From Enterocloster bolteae (lineage in GTDB: Bacteria > Bacillota > Clostridia > Lachnospirales > Lachnospiraceae): DNA of 64,000 nt. The number at the start of each line of letters is the position of its first letter. Position 1 is the first letter of the stretch. A program made the position numbers and the translations under genes. The notes below the pieces were generated by a model. The model made no database searches, was not told the DNA's origin, and worked only from the letters and a program-made list of their open reading frames with translations. The stretch is taken from contig NZ_CP022464.2 of NCBI RefSeq assembly GCF_002234575.2, positions 3,348,001 to 3,412,000 of the forward strand. The letters are read 5' to 3'. Below, in pieces: positions 24,670-32,963 of the stretch.

Positions 24670-25518
24670 CTATTTTGCAATGTATGTATTCAATATCTCA
24701 TCGTATCTGCCGCTTGCCTTGATGTTCTCCAGTCCCTTGTTGAACATCTCCACCAGTTCCGGATTTGCGCCCTTTAAGGTCGCGAAACCATAGGAGGAAC
24801 CTTTCTCCATGGGTGTGGGAAGGGTGAGGCCCAGTCCCCTGGAAATTTCATAACCGATAACAGGGTAATCCTCAAAGCAGGCAACTGCCTCTCCTGCTAT
24901 AACGGCCTGATACATGTCAGATGAGCTCTCGTACTGTATTACCTCAAAACCATACTGCTCTGCAATGGACTCTGCAAAGGTACATCCCTCGGTACCAATC
25001 TTGGCAGCCACCTTCTGGTCCTTTAACTGGTCATAGGAGGTGATATCGGAATCAGACAGGACAGCCATGCCTACGCCGGAATCATAGTAGGGCTCTGAGA
25101 AATCATATTTCTGCACCCTCTCATCGGTGATGGACATGCCTGCAATCACGCCGTCGCACTCACCGGCCTCCAGGGCAGTTACAGCTGCGGAGAATCCCAC
25201 CGGAACCACCTCATATTCAAAGCCCTGGTCCTGGGCAATTGCCTGTAAAATATCCAGGTCAATGCCTACCATCTCTCCCTTTTCATTCTCAAACTCAAAA
25301 GGGGCAAAGGTGGTATCTGTGTTGATGATGTACTTCTTGCCTGAGGCCGCCGCGCTGGTTTCCTCTTCTGCTGCTGATTCAGCTGCCGTGGTATCCGCGT
25401 TTGCTGCAGTCTCTGCTGCTGTTGTGCCGGCGGCTGTGGTCTCTGCGGGCTTGGAGCCGCATCCTGCCACTGTCAATGCCATGATGGCAGCCATGGATAA
25501 CGCCATAAATTTCTTCAT
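24670..25518 (-). CDS. Amino-acid-binding lipoprotein (SBP family 3)
   Basis: 282 aa from the ATG at 25516-25518, with AGAGGAGGAAGTAATT before it; the longer open frame upstream has no site. The signal peptide ends in lipobox VAGC (about residues 16-19), followed by a Thr/Ala/Glu-rich spacer to about residue 50. The SBP_bac_3 domain shows TDTTFAPFEFENEKGEMVGIDLDIL, GMSITDERVQKYDFSEPYYDSG, and AAKIGTEGCTFAE. The bound amino acid is not clear; cystine, glutamine or arginine are possible. Confidence 0.93.
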   Translation of the reverse strand: MKKFMALSMAAIMALTVAGCGSKPAETTAAGTTAAETAANADTTAAESAAEEETSAAASGKKYIINTDTTFAPFEFENEKGEMVGIDLDILQAIAQDQGFEYEVVPVGFSAAVTALEAGECDGVIAGMSITDERVQKYDFSEPYYDSGVGMAVLSDSDITSYDQLKDQKVAAKIGTEGCTFAESIAEQYGFEVIQYESSSDMYQAVIAGEAVACFEDYPVIGYEISRGLGLTLPTPMEKGSSYGFATLKGANPELVEMFNKGLENIKASGRYDEILNTYIAK

Positions 25519-25611
25519 AATTACTTCCTCCTCTACTGATCGAAATAAAATAAGGGTGACTTTAATAAACCTGTCTCCCTTGACCTGTGATGCGCCTGCA
25601 TCATCCTGATT

Positions 25612-25640
25612 ACTATAGCACAAAGATATGTCAAAGTCAA
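25612..25640 (-). promoter_or_regulatory. Promoter of the amino-acid ABC operon
   Basis: Leftward -35 TTGACT (25635-25640), 17-bp spacer, -10 TATAGT (25612-25617), about 95 bp before the binding-protein start. Confidence 0.7.
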
Positions 25641-25689
25641 CTTGTTGTAATAGTTACAATTAAATAACTGTACCATTTGTGCAGAAACA

Positions 25690-25721
25690 GGACCGCACCG
25701 TGCTTCTGCCCAATGCGGCCC
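25690..25721 (-). terminator. Probable terminator of the AI-2E/fbp operon
   Basis: On the minus strand GGGCCGCA pairs (one G-U) with TGCGGTCC (25714-25721 with 25690-25697), followed by TGTTTCTG. It lies 45 bp past the fbp stop. The 16-nt loop and short T-run make it a moderate match. Confidence 0.5.
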
Positions 25722-25766
25722 CGGTTATTCCAGACCTTACCTGCCTTATCTTCCGACCATTTCCCG

Positions 25767-27728
25767 CTATCTCACAGGAAAACGCTCCACAATTGCCCCT
25801 GTATGATAGGCCTCCAAAAGCATTTCCAGGTCTTTAATCTTTGTCTTAAGCTGTTTGCCCACATCCGTGTCTCCCACCAGCTTCCGGCTGGACACACGTT
25901 TTACAATGGTGCTCTCCGAGTGTATGTCGCTCTCCTTCTCAATTGCGGCCTCCGTGGACTCAAAAGGCTCATGGGCCGCCAGAATCAATCCGTAGGAATT
26001 ATAAATCAGGGTATATCCCGCGATTCCAGTCTCTTTCTGGTAAGCCCTGGAAAAGCCGCCGTCAATGACAAGCACCTTTCCGCCGCATTTTACAGGATTC
26101 TCCCCGTTCTTGGACTTGACCGGCACATGGCCGTTGACAATATGTCCCTCCTGGGGCGGCAGGCCGAACTCCTCCAGGATGCGGCCCACTGTATCCTCAT
26201 CCTCCAGCATGGAGTAATAGGGATTCTTTTCTTCCCTATGGGTCTCCTTGTCCGCCAGAAAATAGCGCTCAAAGGTAGCCATCTTATCCTTTCCGAACAA
26301 GGGCGAATCCTGATGGAGCCAGATATACCAGCATATATCCCTGCCTTTTGCCCGCTCTGCCGGGTCCACTGCCATGAACGCCTTTCTCACATAACCGTCC
26401 AGACACTCATAGAGGCTTTTGCCCTTGTAGTTCTGCCCGTATATATCCACCGCTTTAAAGCTGCCGTCCCTGTTTAAGGGGATGCAGCCGTGATACAGCA
26501 GGTTTCCGTTGTATACCTTGTAAAGGCTTCCCTTTGCCAGCAGGAAGCGCATATGCTGCTGAAGCTTTTCACAGTTCTGAAATGCGGCCGCAAGGCGTTC
26601 CATGATGGCGTTCTCCTCCGCCGTAAGCCTGTAAGGGTCAGCCGGATCCATGGTGGGAAAATGGCTGTCCAGCATTTCCTGCTCACCGCCTTCCAGCAGT
26701 ATGGTCCCCTTGTCTAAATCTATGCGGTGCAGCAGGTTCCGGTCTTCCAGGCAGAACTCCGGATGTTCCTTTATGATTTGGCCCTCCACCTTGAACTGGA
26801 TAATGGATATGGCCTTGTGCATCCTGATATTCAGTTCCGTCTCACTGGGGCTGCATGCATTCGCCCCTTTGAGCTGGAAGCAGGCGCAGGGATCGCTCCC
26901 ATAGGTGTCCAGGGCAAAGGTTGCTAACGGCAGCAGATTAATACCGTAGCCATCCTCCAGGATATCCAGATTGCCGTATCTGGCACAGATGCGGATTACA
27001 TTTGCAATACATCCCTTCTGACCGGCAGCCGCCCCCATCCACAGCACATCGTGGTTTCCCCACTGGATGTCCAGGGAATGGTAGGTCATCAGCTTGTCCA
27101 TAATCATGTGGGGCCCCGGACCTCTGTCATAAATATCTCCCAGTATATGTAAATGGTCCACAATAAGGCGCTGTATCAGTTCACAGAGAGCCACGATAAA
27201 CTCCCCAGCTCTTCCCACCCGGATAATGGTCTGTATGATGGCGTTGTAATAGGACTCTTTGTCTCTCACATCCACCTTTTCCGTAATCAGTTCCTCAATC
27301 ACATAGGCAAACTCCTGGGGCAGAGCCTTTCGCACCTTGGACCTGGTGTATTTGCTGGCAGCCCGCTTGCTCACTTCGATCAGGCGGTACAGGGTAATCT
27401 TGTACCAGTCCTCCCGGTTCTTTACATGCTCCAGTATCTGGGCCATCTTCTCCCTGGGATAATAAATCAGGGTGGCCAGGGTCTGCTTGTCCTGGCTGCT
27501 CAGGGTGTTGCCGAACACATCGTTGACCTTGCGCCGCACGGCCCCGGATCCGTTTCGCAGCACATGGGAAAACGCCTCGTACTCGCCGTGGATATCCGTG
27601 AGGAAATGTTCGGTCCCCTTGGGCAGGTTAAGGATTGCCTCCAGATTAATCACCTCTGTGGAAGCGGCTGCTATGGTTGGATATAATTCCGCAAGCCGTT
27701 CCAGATACCTTGTCTGCAAATCACTCAT
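25767..27728 (-). CDS. fbp: Fructose-1,6-bisphosphatase, class III
   Basis: 653 aa, the length typical of the Firmicute class III enzyme of gluconeogenesis. It carries the calcineurin-like metallophosphoesterase pattern: FLTDIHGEYEAF, LGDIYDRGPGPHMIMDKLM, WGNHDVLWMGAAAGQKG, and NGHVPVKSKNGENPVKCGGKVLVIDGGF. It follows the AI-2E transporter gene by 30 bp and should be cotranscribed with it. Confidence 0.95.
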   Translation of the reverse strand: MSDLQTRYLERLAELYPTIAAASTEVINLEAILNLPKGTEHFLTDIHGEYEAFSHVLRNGSGAVRRKVNDVFGNTLSSQDKQTLATLIYYPREKMAQILEHVKNREDWYKITLYRLIEVSKRAASKYTRSKVRKALPQEFAYVIEELITEKVDVRDKESYYNAIIQTIIRVGRAGEFIVALCELIQRLIVDHLHILGDIYDRGPGPHMIMDKLMTYHSLDIQWGNHDVLWMGAAAGQKGCIANVIRICARYGNLDILEDGYGINLLPLATFALDTYGSDPCACFQLKGANACSPSETELNIRMHKAISIIQFKVEGQIIKEHPEFCLEDRNLLHRIDLDKGTILLEGGEQEMLDSHFPTMDPADPYRLTAEENAIMERLAAAFQNCEKLQQHMRFLLAKGSLYKVYNGNLLYHGCIPLNRDGSFKAVDIYGQNYKGKSLYECLDGYVRKAFMAVDPAERAKGRDICWYIWLHQDSPLFGKDKMATFERYFLADKETHREEKNPYYSMLEDEDTVGRILEEFGLPPQEGHIVNGHVPVKSKNGENPVKCGGKVLVIDGGFSRAYQKETGIAGYTLIYNSYGLILAAHEPFESTEAAIEKESDIHSESTIVKRVSSRKLVGDTDVGKQLKTKIKDLEMLLEAYHTGAIVERFPVR

Positions 27729-27758
27729 TGCTTTCCTCCCTCAATACTTATATGTTTT

Positions 27759-29006
27759 TTACTCCTCCCTCTCTCTGTCAACATAATGCTTGTTTTCTTC
27801 GTCAATATAATCCAGGCTCAGGTAATCCTCTGTCCTGGCGGATAAATCTTTCTTTCTCAGCGCGCTGCTCACATAGGTGGCGGTCAGCCTGTAAATAACT
27901 GCAAACAACGGCACCGCGATAATCATTCCCACGAATCCGAACAGGCCGCCGAACAGCAGGATGGAAAACAGCACCCAGAAGCTGGGAAGCCCCGTGGAAT
28001 CCCCCAGGATTTTAGGCCCCAGGATGTTGCCGTCAAACTGCTGGAGCACCAGGATGAAGATAAGGAAATACAGGCATTTCATAGGGCTCACCAGCAGTAT
28101 GAGAAATGCGCTGGGCACGGCTCCGATAAAGGGGCCGAAAAAGGGGATCACGTTGGTCACTCCGATAATCACGCTCACCAGAAGCACATAGGGCATCTTT
28201 AAAAACTGCATGGCAAAAAAGCACATGATGCCAATAATCAGGGAATCCAAAAGCTTTCCGGTTATAAAACCTCCAAATACAGAGTGGGCAAAACGCACCT
28301 CGCTCACCAGCCGGTTGGCATCCTTAAGCTTTAACAGGCTGTAGACGATCTTCTTGCTCTGGGCGGACAAGGTATCCTTGATGTTGAGAAAATAGACCAT
28401 GACAATGACGCCAATCAGTATGTTCTTGACAACGGTGACCACACTTAAGAGGCCCGTGGAAAGCTCACCGATGATTTTAGACATATTGGGCACCAGGTCC
28501 GTGGTCAGCCAGTTCTGGAACTCCGTGGCAGCCTGCTCATAAAAGGGCATAATGGTCTGTTCTATGGTGGGATTGTCCTCAAACATCTTCATAAGCCAGA
28601 GGCTCAGGTTATTGATGTTCTCTCCCAGACTCTCCTGGAGGCCGATGATACTGGTGTAAATCTGGGGAATCACCATCCAGAACAATCCGCAGACAATGGC
28701 AATGAGTAACAGCAGGCTCACCAGCGTCCCGGCCGCCTTTGCCAGGCTGTCTGCCGTGTGTCCGTCCTTGATACAACGTTTCAGTTTTTCTGTTGTATAG
28801 ACCCTGGTCTTGTTATAGATGGGCAGCATCAGGTAGGCCAGCACAGCCCCGTAGATAATGGGCATCAGTATGGATACGATTTTTCCCACGGCCCTTGATA
28901 CAATCTCAAACCGGGACAGGAAAAATCCAAAGGCAACACTGCAGGCCACCACGGCCAGCGCAGTGGTGCCCCAGTATATATAATTTTTAAATCTTGGGTT
29001 TTTCAT
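27759..29006 (-). CDS. AI-2E family transporter (eight-helix permease)
   Basis: 415 aa. There are hydrophobic helices at about residues 10-30, 35-60, 75-100, 165-190, 220-245, 255-310 and 325-365, the pattern of the AI-2E/YtvI superfamily. Family-like segments include GFITGKLLDSLIIGIMCFF, IIGVTNVIPFFGPFIGAVPS, QQFDGNILGPKILGDSTGL and GMIIAVPLFAVIYRLT. Members export autoinducer-2 or act as Na+/H+ antiporters; the role here is not shown. Operon with fbp. Confidence 0.9.
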   Translation of the reverse strand: MKNPRFKNYIYWGTTALAVVACSVAFGFFLSRFEIVSRAVGKIVSILMPIIYGAVLAYLMLPIYNKTRVYTTEKLKRCIKDGHTADSLAKAAGTLVSLLLLIAIVCGLFWMVIPQIYTSIIGLQESLGENINNLSLWLMKMFEDNPTIEQTIMPFYEQAATEFQNWLTTDLVPNMSKIIGELSTGLLSVVTVVKNILIGVIVMVYFLNIKDTLSAQSKKIVYSLLKLKDANRLVSEVRFAHSVFGGFITGKLLDSLIIGIMCFFAMQFLKMPYVLLVSVIIGVTNVIPFFGPFIGAVPSAFLILLVSPMKCLYFLIFILVLQQFDGNILGPKILGDSTGLPSFWVLFSILLFGGLFGFVGMIIAVPLFAVIYRLTATYVSSALRKKDLSARTEDYLSLDYIDEENKHYVDREREE

Positions 29007-29064
29007 ACATCTTTACTCCTATGTCTTAAGTATTCCGTCATTTCGGCAAGTCATTCACCCATAT

Positions 29065-29093
29065 ATCATATCATAAGCTGAAACTAACAGCAA
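29065..29093 (-). promoter_or_regulatory. Promoter of the AI-2E/fbp operon
   Basis: Leftward -35 TTGCTG (29088-29093), 17-bp spacer, -10 TATGAT (29065-29070). Confidence 0.55.
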
Positions 29094-29124
29094 TTAGGTT
29101 TTATATTACAGTGTGTGTCCCGTG

Positions 29125-29143
29125 AAGATTTTCACGAAATCTT
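29125..29143. promoter_or_regulatory. Inverted repeat upstream of the 102-aa gene
   Basis: AAGATTT (29125-29131) and AAATCTT (29137-29143) form a perfect 7-bp inverted repeat around TCACG; an overlapping hairpin CGTGAAgattTTCACG spans 29121-29136. It lies about 30 bp before the presumed -10 TATGAT (29174-29179) and is a candidate operator. Confidence 0.4.
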
Positions 29144-29209
29144 AACAGAGAGGACAAAGCAGGATTTTTGTGATATGATATTCCTATCTTTGAAAAGAGG
29201 TGTTGAGAC

Positions 29210-29518
29210 ATGTCTTATATCATAAAAATGGCCCTGGACATCAAAGCCGGTTTTGAGCCCCCGGCGCCCATGACATCCCCCTTAGAAGCCTACTGCGCCG
29301 TCGGCACCATTGCCAAGGCCATGAAGTTAGGAATGCCGGAGAGAAAGGATACGCTTTTTGAGATGCGTGACCAGCTGGATGGGGATATGGGGGGCAATGA
29401 GCCTGAGGACAGCCGGATAGCCAGGATACACGCCATCCTGAAAGACTTCATACGAAATGAGGATACCACGGACCAGATGATGGAATATGTGGCATATGGA
29501 TATGAAAATGAAAGGTGA
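29210..29518 (+). CDS. Conserved hypothetical protein, 102 aa
   Basis: 102 aa, soluble and mixed-charge, with no signal peptide. The ribosome site is AAAAGAGGTGTTGAGAC. The N-terminus is YIIKMALDIKAGFEPPAPMT, followed by a helical, acidic stretch and the tail DDTTDQMMEYVAYGYENER-like. No known domain recognised. It has its own promoter region and converges on the group II intron, which lies 66 bp downstream in the opposite orientation. Confidence 0.7.
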   Translation: MSYIIKMALDIKAGFEPPAPMTSPLEAYCAVGTIAKAMKLGMPERKDTLFEMRDQLDGDMGGNEPEDSRIARIHAILKDFIRNEDTTDQMMEYVAYGYENER

Positions 29519-29584
29519 CAGAACAGGCCACAAAGTGCCGGGGTAATGGAGCTTAAAAGAATGCACCGGCCGGAAAGACGAATA

Positions 29585-31483
29585 ATCGAGTAGGAGGCGG
29601 TGATTAACCGCCGTCCTCTCACACCACCGTGCGTACCGTTCGGTACATGGCGGTTTCAACAGTTGACGTGCACAGACTGGTAAGCTGTGACTAAATCATA
29701 AAAGCCACTGCTTATCAGTCTTTCTTTTGTCATTGCCATATTTACCGCTACCGTTTGCGTGGTAAACCAATATCCTCTCCGGCTGTTTCCTGCCTGCCAT
29801 GCCAAATCTTCCGGCACTCCCATTTTCCGCAGGTTCTTCACCTTGGTTCTCGGTTTCTTCCATTGTTTCCATATACACATTCGGATTCTGTGGTATAGCC
29901 ACTTATTGAGTTCTTCTATTCGGTTCTTCATTTCCGCAATCCCGTAATAATTCAGCCAGCCACACTTATACACTTTTATCTTTGCTAATGCAGGGCGTAT
30001 GCTCTGAACAGACCTTCGGGAACTAAGTTCTTTCAGCTTTGACTTCATTTTCTTCCATGACTTTCCATGAACCCGGACATATATGCCCTTTCCGTTCTTT
30101 TCCAATGTAAAGCCAAGGAATTTAAAAGTTCGGATTGCAAACACGCTGACTACACGGCTTTTCTCTTGGTTCACTTTCAATTTCAGCGGCCCTTCCAGAT
30201 ATTTCGTGCTCGTCTCCATCAGTCTCTTGGCAGCTCTCTCGCTTTTCGCCAGCAGCACGATGTCGTCCGCGTAACGGACAAATACAACTCCACGCTTCTG
30301 ATACTCCTGGTCAAACTCATTCAGATAGATGTTTGCCAGCAGGGGGGAAAGATTTCCTCCTTGCGGCGAACCTTCTTCTGTTTCCATGACTACTCCGTTT
30401 TCCATCACGCCACTCTTTAAGTACCTCTTAATCCACTGGATTACCCTTTCGTCCCTCACATTTCTGCGCAGGATATTCAGGAGTATCTCATGGTTCAGGG
30501 TATCAAAGTATTTCGACAAGTCCAATGCTACCGCATGGATATATCCCTGCTCTGCATACTCTTTCACCTTCTGAATGGCATCTTTCGCGCTTCTTCCCGG
30601 GCGATAACCGTAACTGTTCTCCGAGAACAACGGCTCGTAGACCGGTGTAAGGCGCTGTGTTATGGCCTGTTGGAAAATGCGGTCTTTTACGGTTGGAATA
30701 CCCAGCTTTCGTATTCCACCGTCTGGCTTGGGAATCTCCACTCGTCTTACCGGGTCGGGGGTATACTTTCCCCTTCTGATTCTCTCGATAAGTTCTTTCT
30801 GGTTTTCCCTCAGGTATGCGCCTATTTCCTCCACGGTAATCCCGTCGATTCCTGGCGCCCCCTTGTTTGCCTTTACTCTCTTAAAAGCTCTGTTGAGGTT
30901 GCCCTTCTCCAGTATCTCCTCCAAGAGTTCCGGCTGTGCACTGTCCCTTTCCTTCCATATCCGGCGGAAAGAACGGTGCGCTCTCACATACCCTTCACGT
31001 TCCGCGCTATCTCTTTGCGAGCAGCTGTCTTTGTTTTCTGTACCCAATGTTCCTTCCTCCTTTCCCAGTTGTACTAAAGACTCCTGTTGATTCGGTCCTT
31101 CATCTCCCGACTACTACGGCCTCGGCTGACTTCTGTACGTTCAGCACTATCTTTCGATAATGGTTATCCCTTTCAGGACATTCCGCACAGACCTCCCCGG
31201 GTACCACACGTCCCTTTCTCTCCATCTATCTGCCACATTTACCATACGTGATTCCGTGTGGTTATTGGGCTTCGACTTGTTCAGCAGTCTTACCCTCACG
31301 CATGGCCTGATGTGATTTCTGTCCGTCAGACCAGAGATTTGCCCATGGGTTAGTATGTTCCCCACATCCGGCTTCCTTCAGATTTCACCTCACGATGAAC
31401 ACCCCTGCCTTCGGCTATATCCTTCCCACCACCGGGCGGATTCCGGACTTTCACCAGTTAGAGACGTGCGCCGCCGGGCGCAC
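29585..31483 (-). mobile_element. Group II intron, about 1.9 kb, full length
   Basis: Minus-strand ribozyme with an internal maturase gene. The 5' end reads GTGCGCCCGGCGGCGCACG (31483 downward), matching the conserved GUGYG start. The 3' end has the domain V region (about 29625-29655: ACCGAACGGTACGCACGGT) and the domain VI hairpin with CGGCGGTTAATCACCGCC, ending near CTACTCGAT at 29585. The 3' boundary could be off by a few bases. The 5' exon flank is a terminator hairpin ending 10 bp before the intron, an insertion habit known for group IIC introns. Confidence 0.85.
29656..31047 (-). CDS. ltrA: Group II intron reverse transcriptase/maturase
   Basis: 463 aa, TTG start (31045-31047) behind AAGGAGGAAGGAACA. 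The reverse transcriptase domain runs from about residue 50 to 310: KGAPGIDGITVEEI, RRVEIPKPDGGIRKLGIPT, LDLSKYFDTLNHEIL, GSPQGGNLSPLLANIYLNE, and the catalytic VRYADDIVLL (YADD, about 258-262). The X/maturase domain (about 340-400) has YKCGWLNYYGIAE. No HNH endonuclease domain follows, so mobility probably uses DNA replication intermediates. It is encoded in domain IV of the intron and appears intact. Confidence 0.95.
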   Translation of the reverse strand: MGTENKDSCSQRDSAEREGYVRAHRSFRRIWKERDSAQPELLEEILEKGNLNRAFKRVKANKGAPGIDGITVEEIGAYLRENQKELIERIRRGKYTPDPVRRVEIPKPDGGIRKLGIPTVKDRIFQQAITQRLTPVYEPLFSENSYGYRPGRSAKDAIQKVKEYAEQGYIHAVALDLSKYFDTLNHEILLNILRRNVRDERVIQWIKRYLKSGVMENGVVMETEEGSPQGGNLSPLLANIYLNEFDQEYQKRGVVFVRYADDIVLLAKSERAAKRLMETSTKYLEGPLKLKVNQEKSRVVSVFAIRTFKFLGFTLEKNGKGIYVRVHGKSWKKMKSKLKELSSRRSVQSIRPALAKIKVYKCGWLNYYGIAEMKNRIEELNKWLYHRIRMCIWKQWKKPRTKVKNLRKMGVPEDLAWQAGNSRRGYWFTTQTVAVNMAMTKERLISSGFYDLVTAYQSVHVNC

Positions 31484-31493
31484 TGAAAAGCGA

Positions 31494-31524
31494 ACGGGGT
31501 AATGCCGTAATGGCATTGCCCCGT
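31494..31524 (-). terminator. Terminator of the 108-aa gene and apparent intron target
   Basis: A 13-bp stem with one G-U: ACGGGGTAATGCC (31494-31506) with GGCATTGCCCCGT (31512-31524) and a 5-nt loop. On the minus strand TCGCTTTTCA follows, and then the intron begins. Confidence 0.8.
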
Positions 31525-31562
31525 TTGTTCTATATAAGATATGTCCCCAAATTTTCCCCTTC

Positions 31563-31889
31563 TCACATTCCCAATATGGAATCCGTATCAGGGCGGATGA
31601 TATTCCAGGCGGAAACCAGTGCCTCTTTCAGCTTTACCTCACCTGCAAACTCTTTTTGTCTCTTTAAAGCATATGCTGTCTTTTCTTCCGGGGACAGTAT
31701 ATAGTACTCACTGTCGTCCCGGTATGTATCGCTCAAAAAGATATAGTTTCTCGAAGGCGGCCTCCGGTAGGCAATATCGGCTATAGACCATTGTACATGA
31801 TATCCCTCGCTGTACACCTCATTATAATCTACAAAAATAATGATGTCCTCCTTCTTGTCGGTCTGGTACTTTAACGCCTCTATTCTCAT
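31563..31889 (-). CDS. Hypothetical protein, 108 aa
   Basis: 108 aa from the ATG at 31887-31889, preceded by GGAAGGGTGGGATTT; an in-frame ATG 39 bases upstream (31928) has no site. Soluble, rich in Tyr and charged residues (MRIEALKYQTDKKEDIIIFV ... YILSPEEKTAYALKRQKEFAG). No family recognised. It has its own promoter (31957-31985) and terminator (31494-31524), so it is separate from the large operon to the right. Confidence 0.6.
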   Translation of the reverse strand: MRIEALKYQTDKKEDIIIFVDYNEVYSEGYHVQWSIADIAYRRPPSRNYIFLSDTYRDDSEYYILSPEEKTAYALKRQKEFAGEVKLKEALVSAWNIIRPDTDSILGM

Positions 31890-31956
31890 AAATCCCACCC
31901 TTCCTTGCAGCAGCCGGCCCTTGCTCATCCATTGCCCGTGCAGATGTATTAATTAA

Positions 31957-31985
31957 AATCTACCATATCACCCGGGATTTTTCAA
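31957..31985 (-). promoter_or_regulatory. Promoter of the 108-aa gene
   Basis: Leftward -35 TTGAAA (31980-31985), 17-bp spacer, -10 TAGATT (31957-31962). Confidence 0.5.
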
Positions 31986-32041
31986 TACAATTTACAAGGT
32001 TAGGATTAAAGTTACAGAAAACGGTTATTCTCTGCGGCTCC

Positions 32042-32070
32042 GGTCTATAGTACAGCTGTATTATCAGACC
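32042..32070 (-). other. Dyad at the end of the large operon
   Basis: GGTCTATAGTACAGCTGTATTATCAGACC is an imperfect palindrome immediately after the hydrolase stop. It can fold into a hairpin but lacks a T-run on the minus strand. It may mark the 3' end of the operon transcript. Confidence 0.4.
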
Positions 32071-32071
32071 T

Positions 32072-32905
32072 TTACAGCCAGACCGTCATACCTTCACGTA
32101 CATATTCGCAGTTAGGATTGCAAAGCGTGGCCTGCCTTTCCAGACAGAACAAGGTACTGCTGTCCGCTTCCCAGTCAAAATGAGTAAGCCAGATCCGTTT
32201 CGCGCTGCTGGCTTCTGCCAGCTTAAGAGCAGCTTCCCATGTGGAATGTCCCCATCCCTTGTGGAAGATATAGTCTTCCGGTGAGTACTGGACATCACAA
32301 ATCAGAAGTCCGGCATTCTCAGCATAGTTTGACAGCACATCCGTCATCTCCTGGTTTAATTCACAGTCAAGTCCATAGAATACCATGGTTTCTTCTAGCT
32401 GTATCCGGTACAGCACCGTCTGGTCCGGGTGGTTGGAACGGATGGGGAGAATCTGTACGGACTGCGGCAGCGGCAATGACAGGATTTTCCCGGCCTCCAC
32501 TTCATAGTACTCAATGGACGCACTGCATTGGCTGAGGGAAACAGGCCAATAAGGAGGCCCTATAAACAGGTTCAGCTGCTGCTTTAAGGAACGGCCGTTG
32601 CGGCTCTCTCCATAAAAACAGATGCGGCGTCCAGTCTGAAATAGTGGCTTAAACAGCGGAATTCCTATAATATGATCCAAATGAAGGTGACTTATAAAAA
32701 TATGGATATCCCTCTTGTCATCCGGATTTTTCATCATCTCCCGGCCCAGTGCCGCCAGCCCAGTGCCACCGTCCAGAACCAGAAGCATCTGCCCTGTCTC
32801 TATGGTGAAGCAGGAGGTGTTTCCCCCATATTCCATCTGCTCTGTGTAGGGAGCCGGGCCGGATCCCCGGCTCCCCCAGCAGGTGACTTTTATATTATTA
32901 TTCAT
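32072..32905 (-). CDS. Metallo-beta-lactamase-fold hydrolase, possible cyclic-nucleotide phosphodiesterase
   Basis: 277 aa, no signal peptide. Family-like N-terminus VTCWGSRGSGPAPYTEQMEYGGNTSCF, then VLDGGTGLAALG, the metal motif ISHLHLDHIIGIPLF (HxHxDH), a later Asp in FYGLDCEL, and GWGHSTWEAALKLA plus WLTHFDWEAD supplying further ligands. This arrangement occurs in MBL-fold proteins often found beside or fused to nucleotide cyclases. As the last gene of an operon with a cyclase and a cyclic-nucleotide-binding phosphatase, a phosphodiesterase role is a reasonable inference. The RBS is GGAGTAGGTAAA. Confidence 0.8.
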   Translation of the reverse strand: MNNNIKVTCWGSRGSGPAPYTEQMEYGGNTSCFTIETGQMLLVLDGGTGLAALGREMMKNPDDKRDIHIFISHLHLDHIIGIPLFKPLFQTGRRICFYGESRNGRSLKQQLNLFIGPPYWPVSLSQCSASIEYYEVEAGKILSLPLPQSVQILPIRSNHPDQTVLYRIQLEETMVFYGLDCELNQEMTDVLSNYAENAGLLICDVQYSPEDYIFHKGWGHSTWEAALKLAEASSAKRIWLTHFDWEADSSTLFCLERQATLCNPNCEYVREGMTVWL

Positions 32906-32963
32906 TTTACCTACTCCGTATTGTCATTAATGTCCGGCTTCCGGTATTTCTTCCATAGATTCC

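Noticed and set aside
31048..31483. Separate gene in the 5' part of the intron
   Set aside because: The small open frames there coincide with the ribozyme domains upstream of the maturase start and have no coding features.
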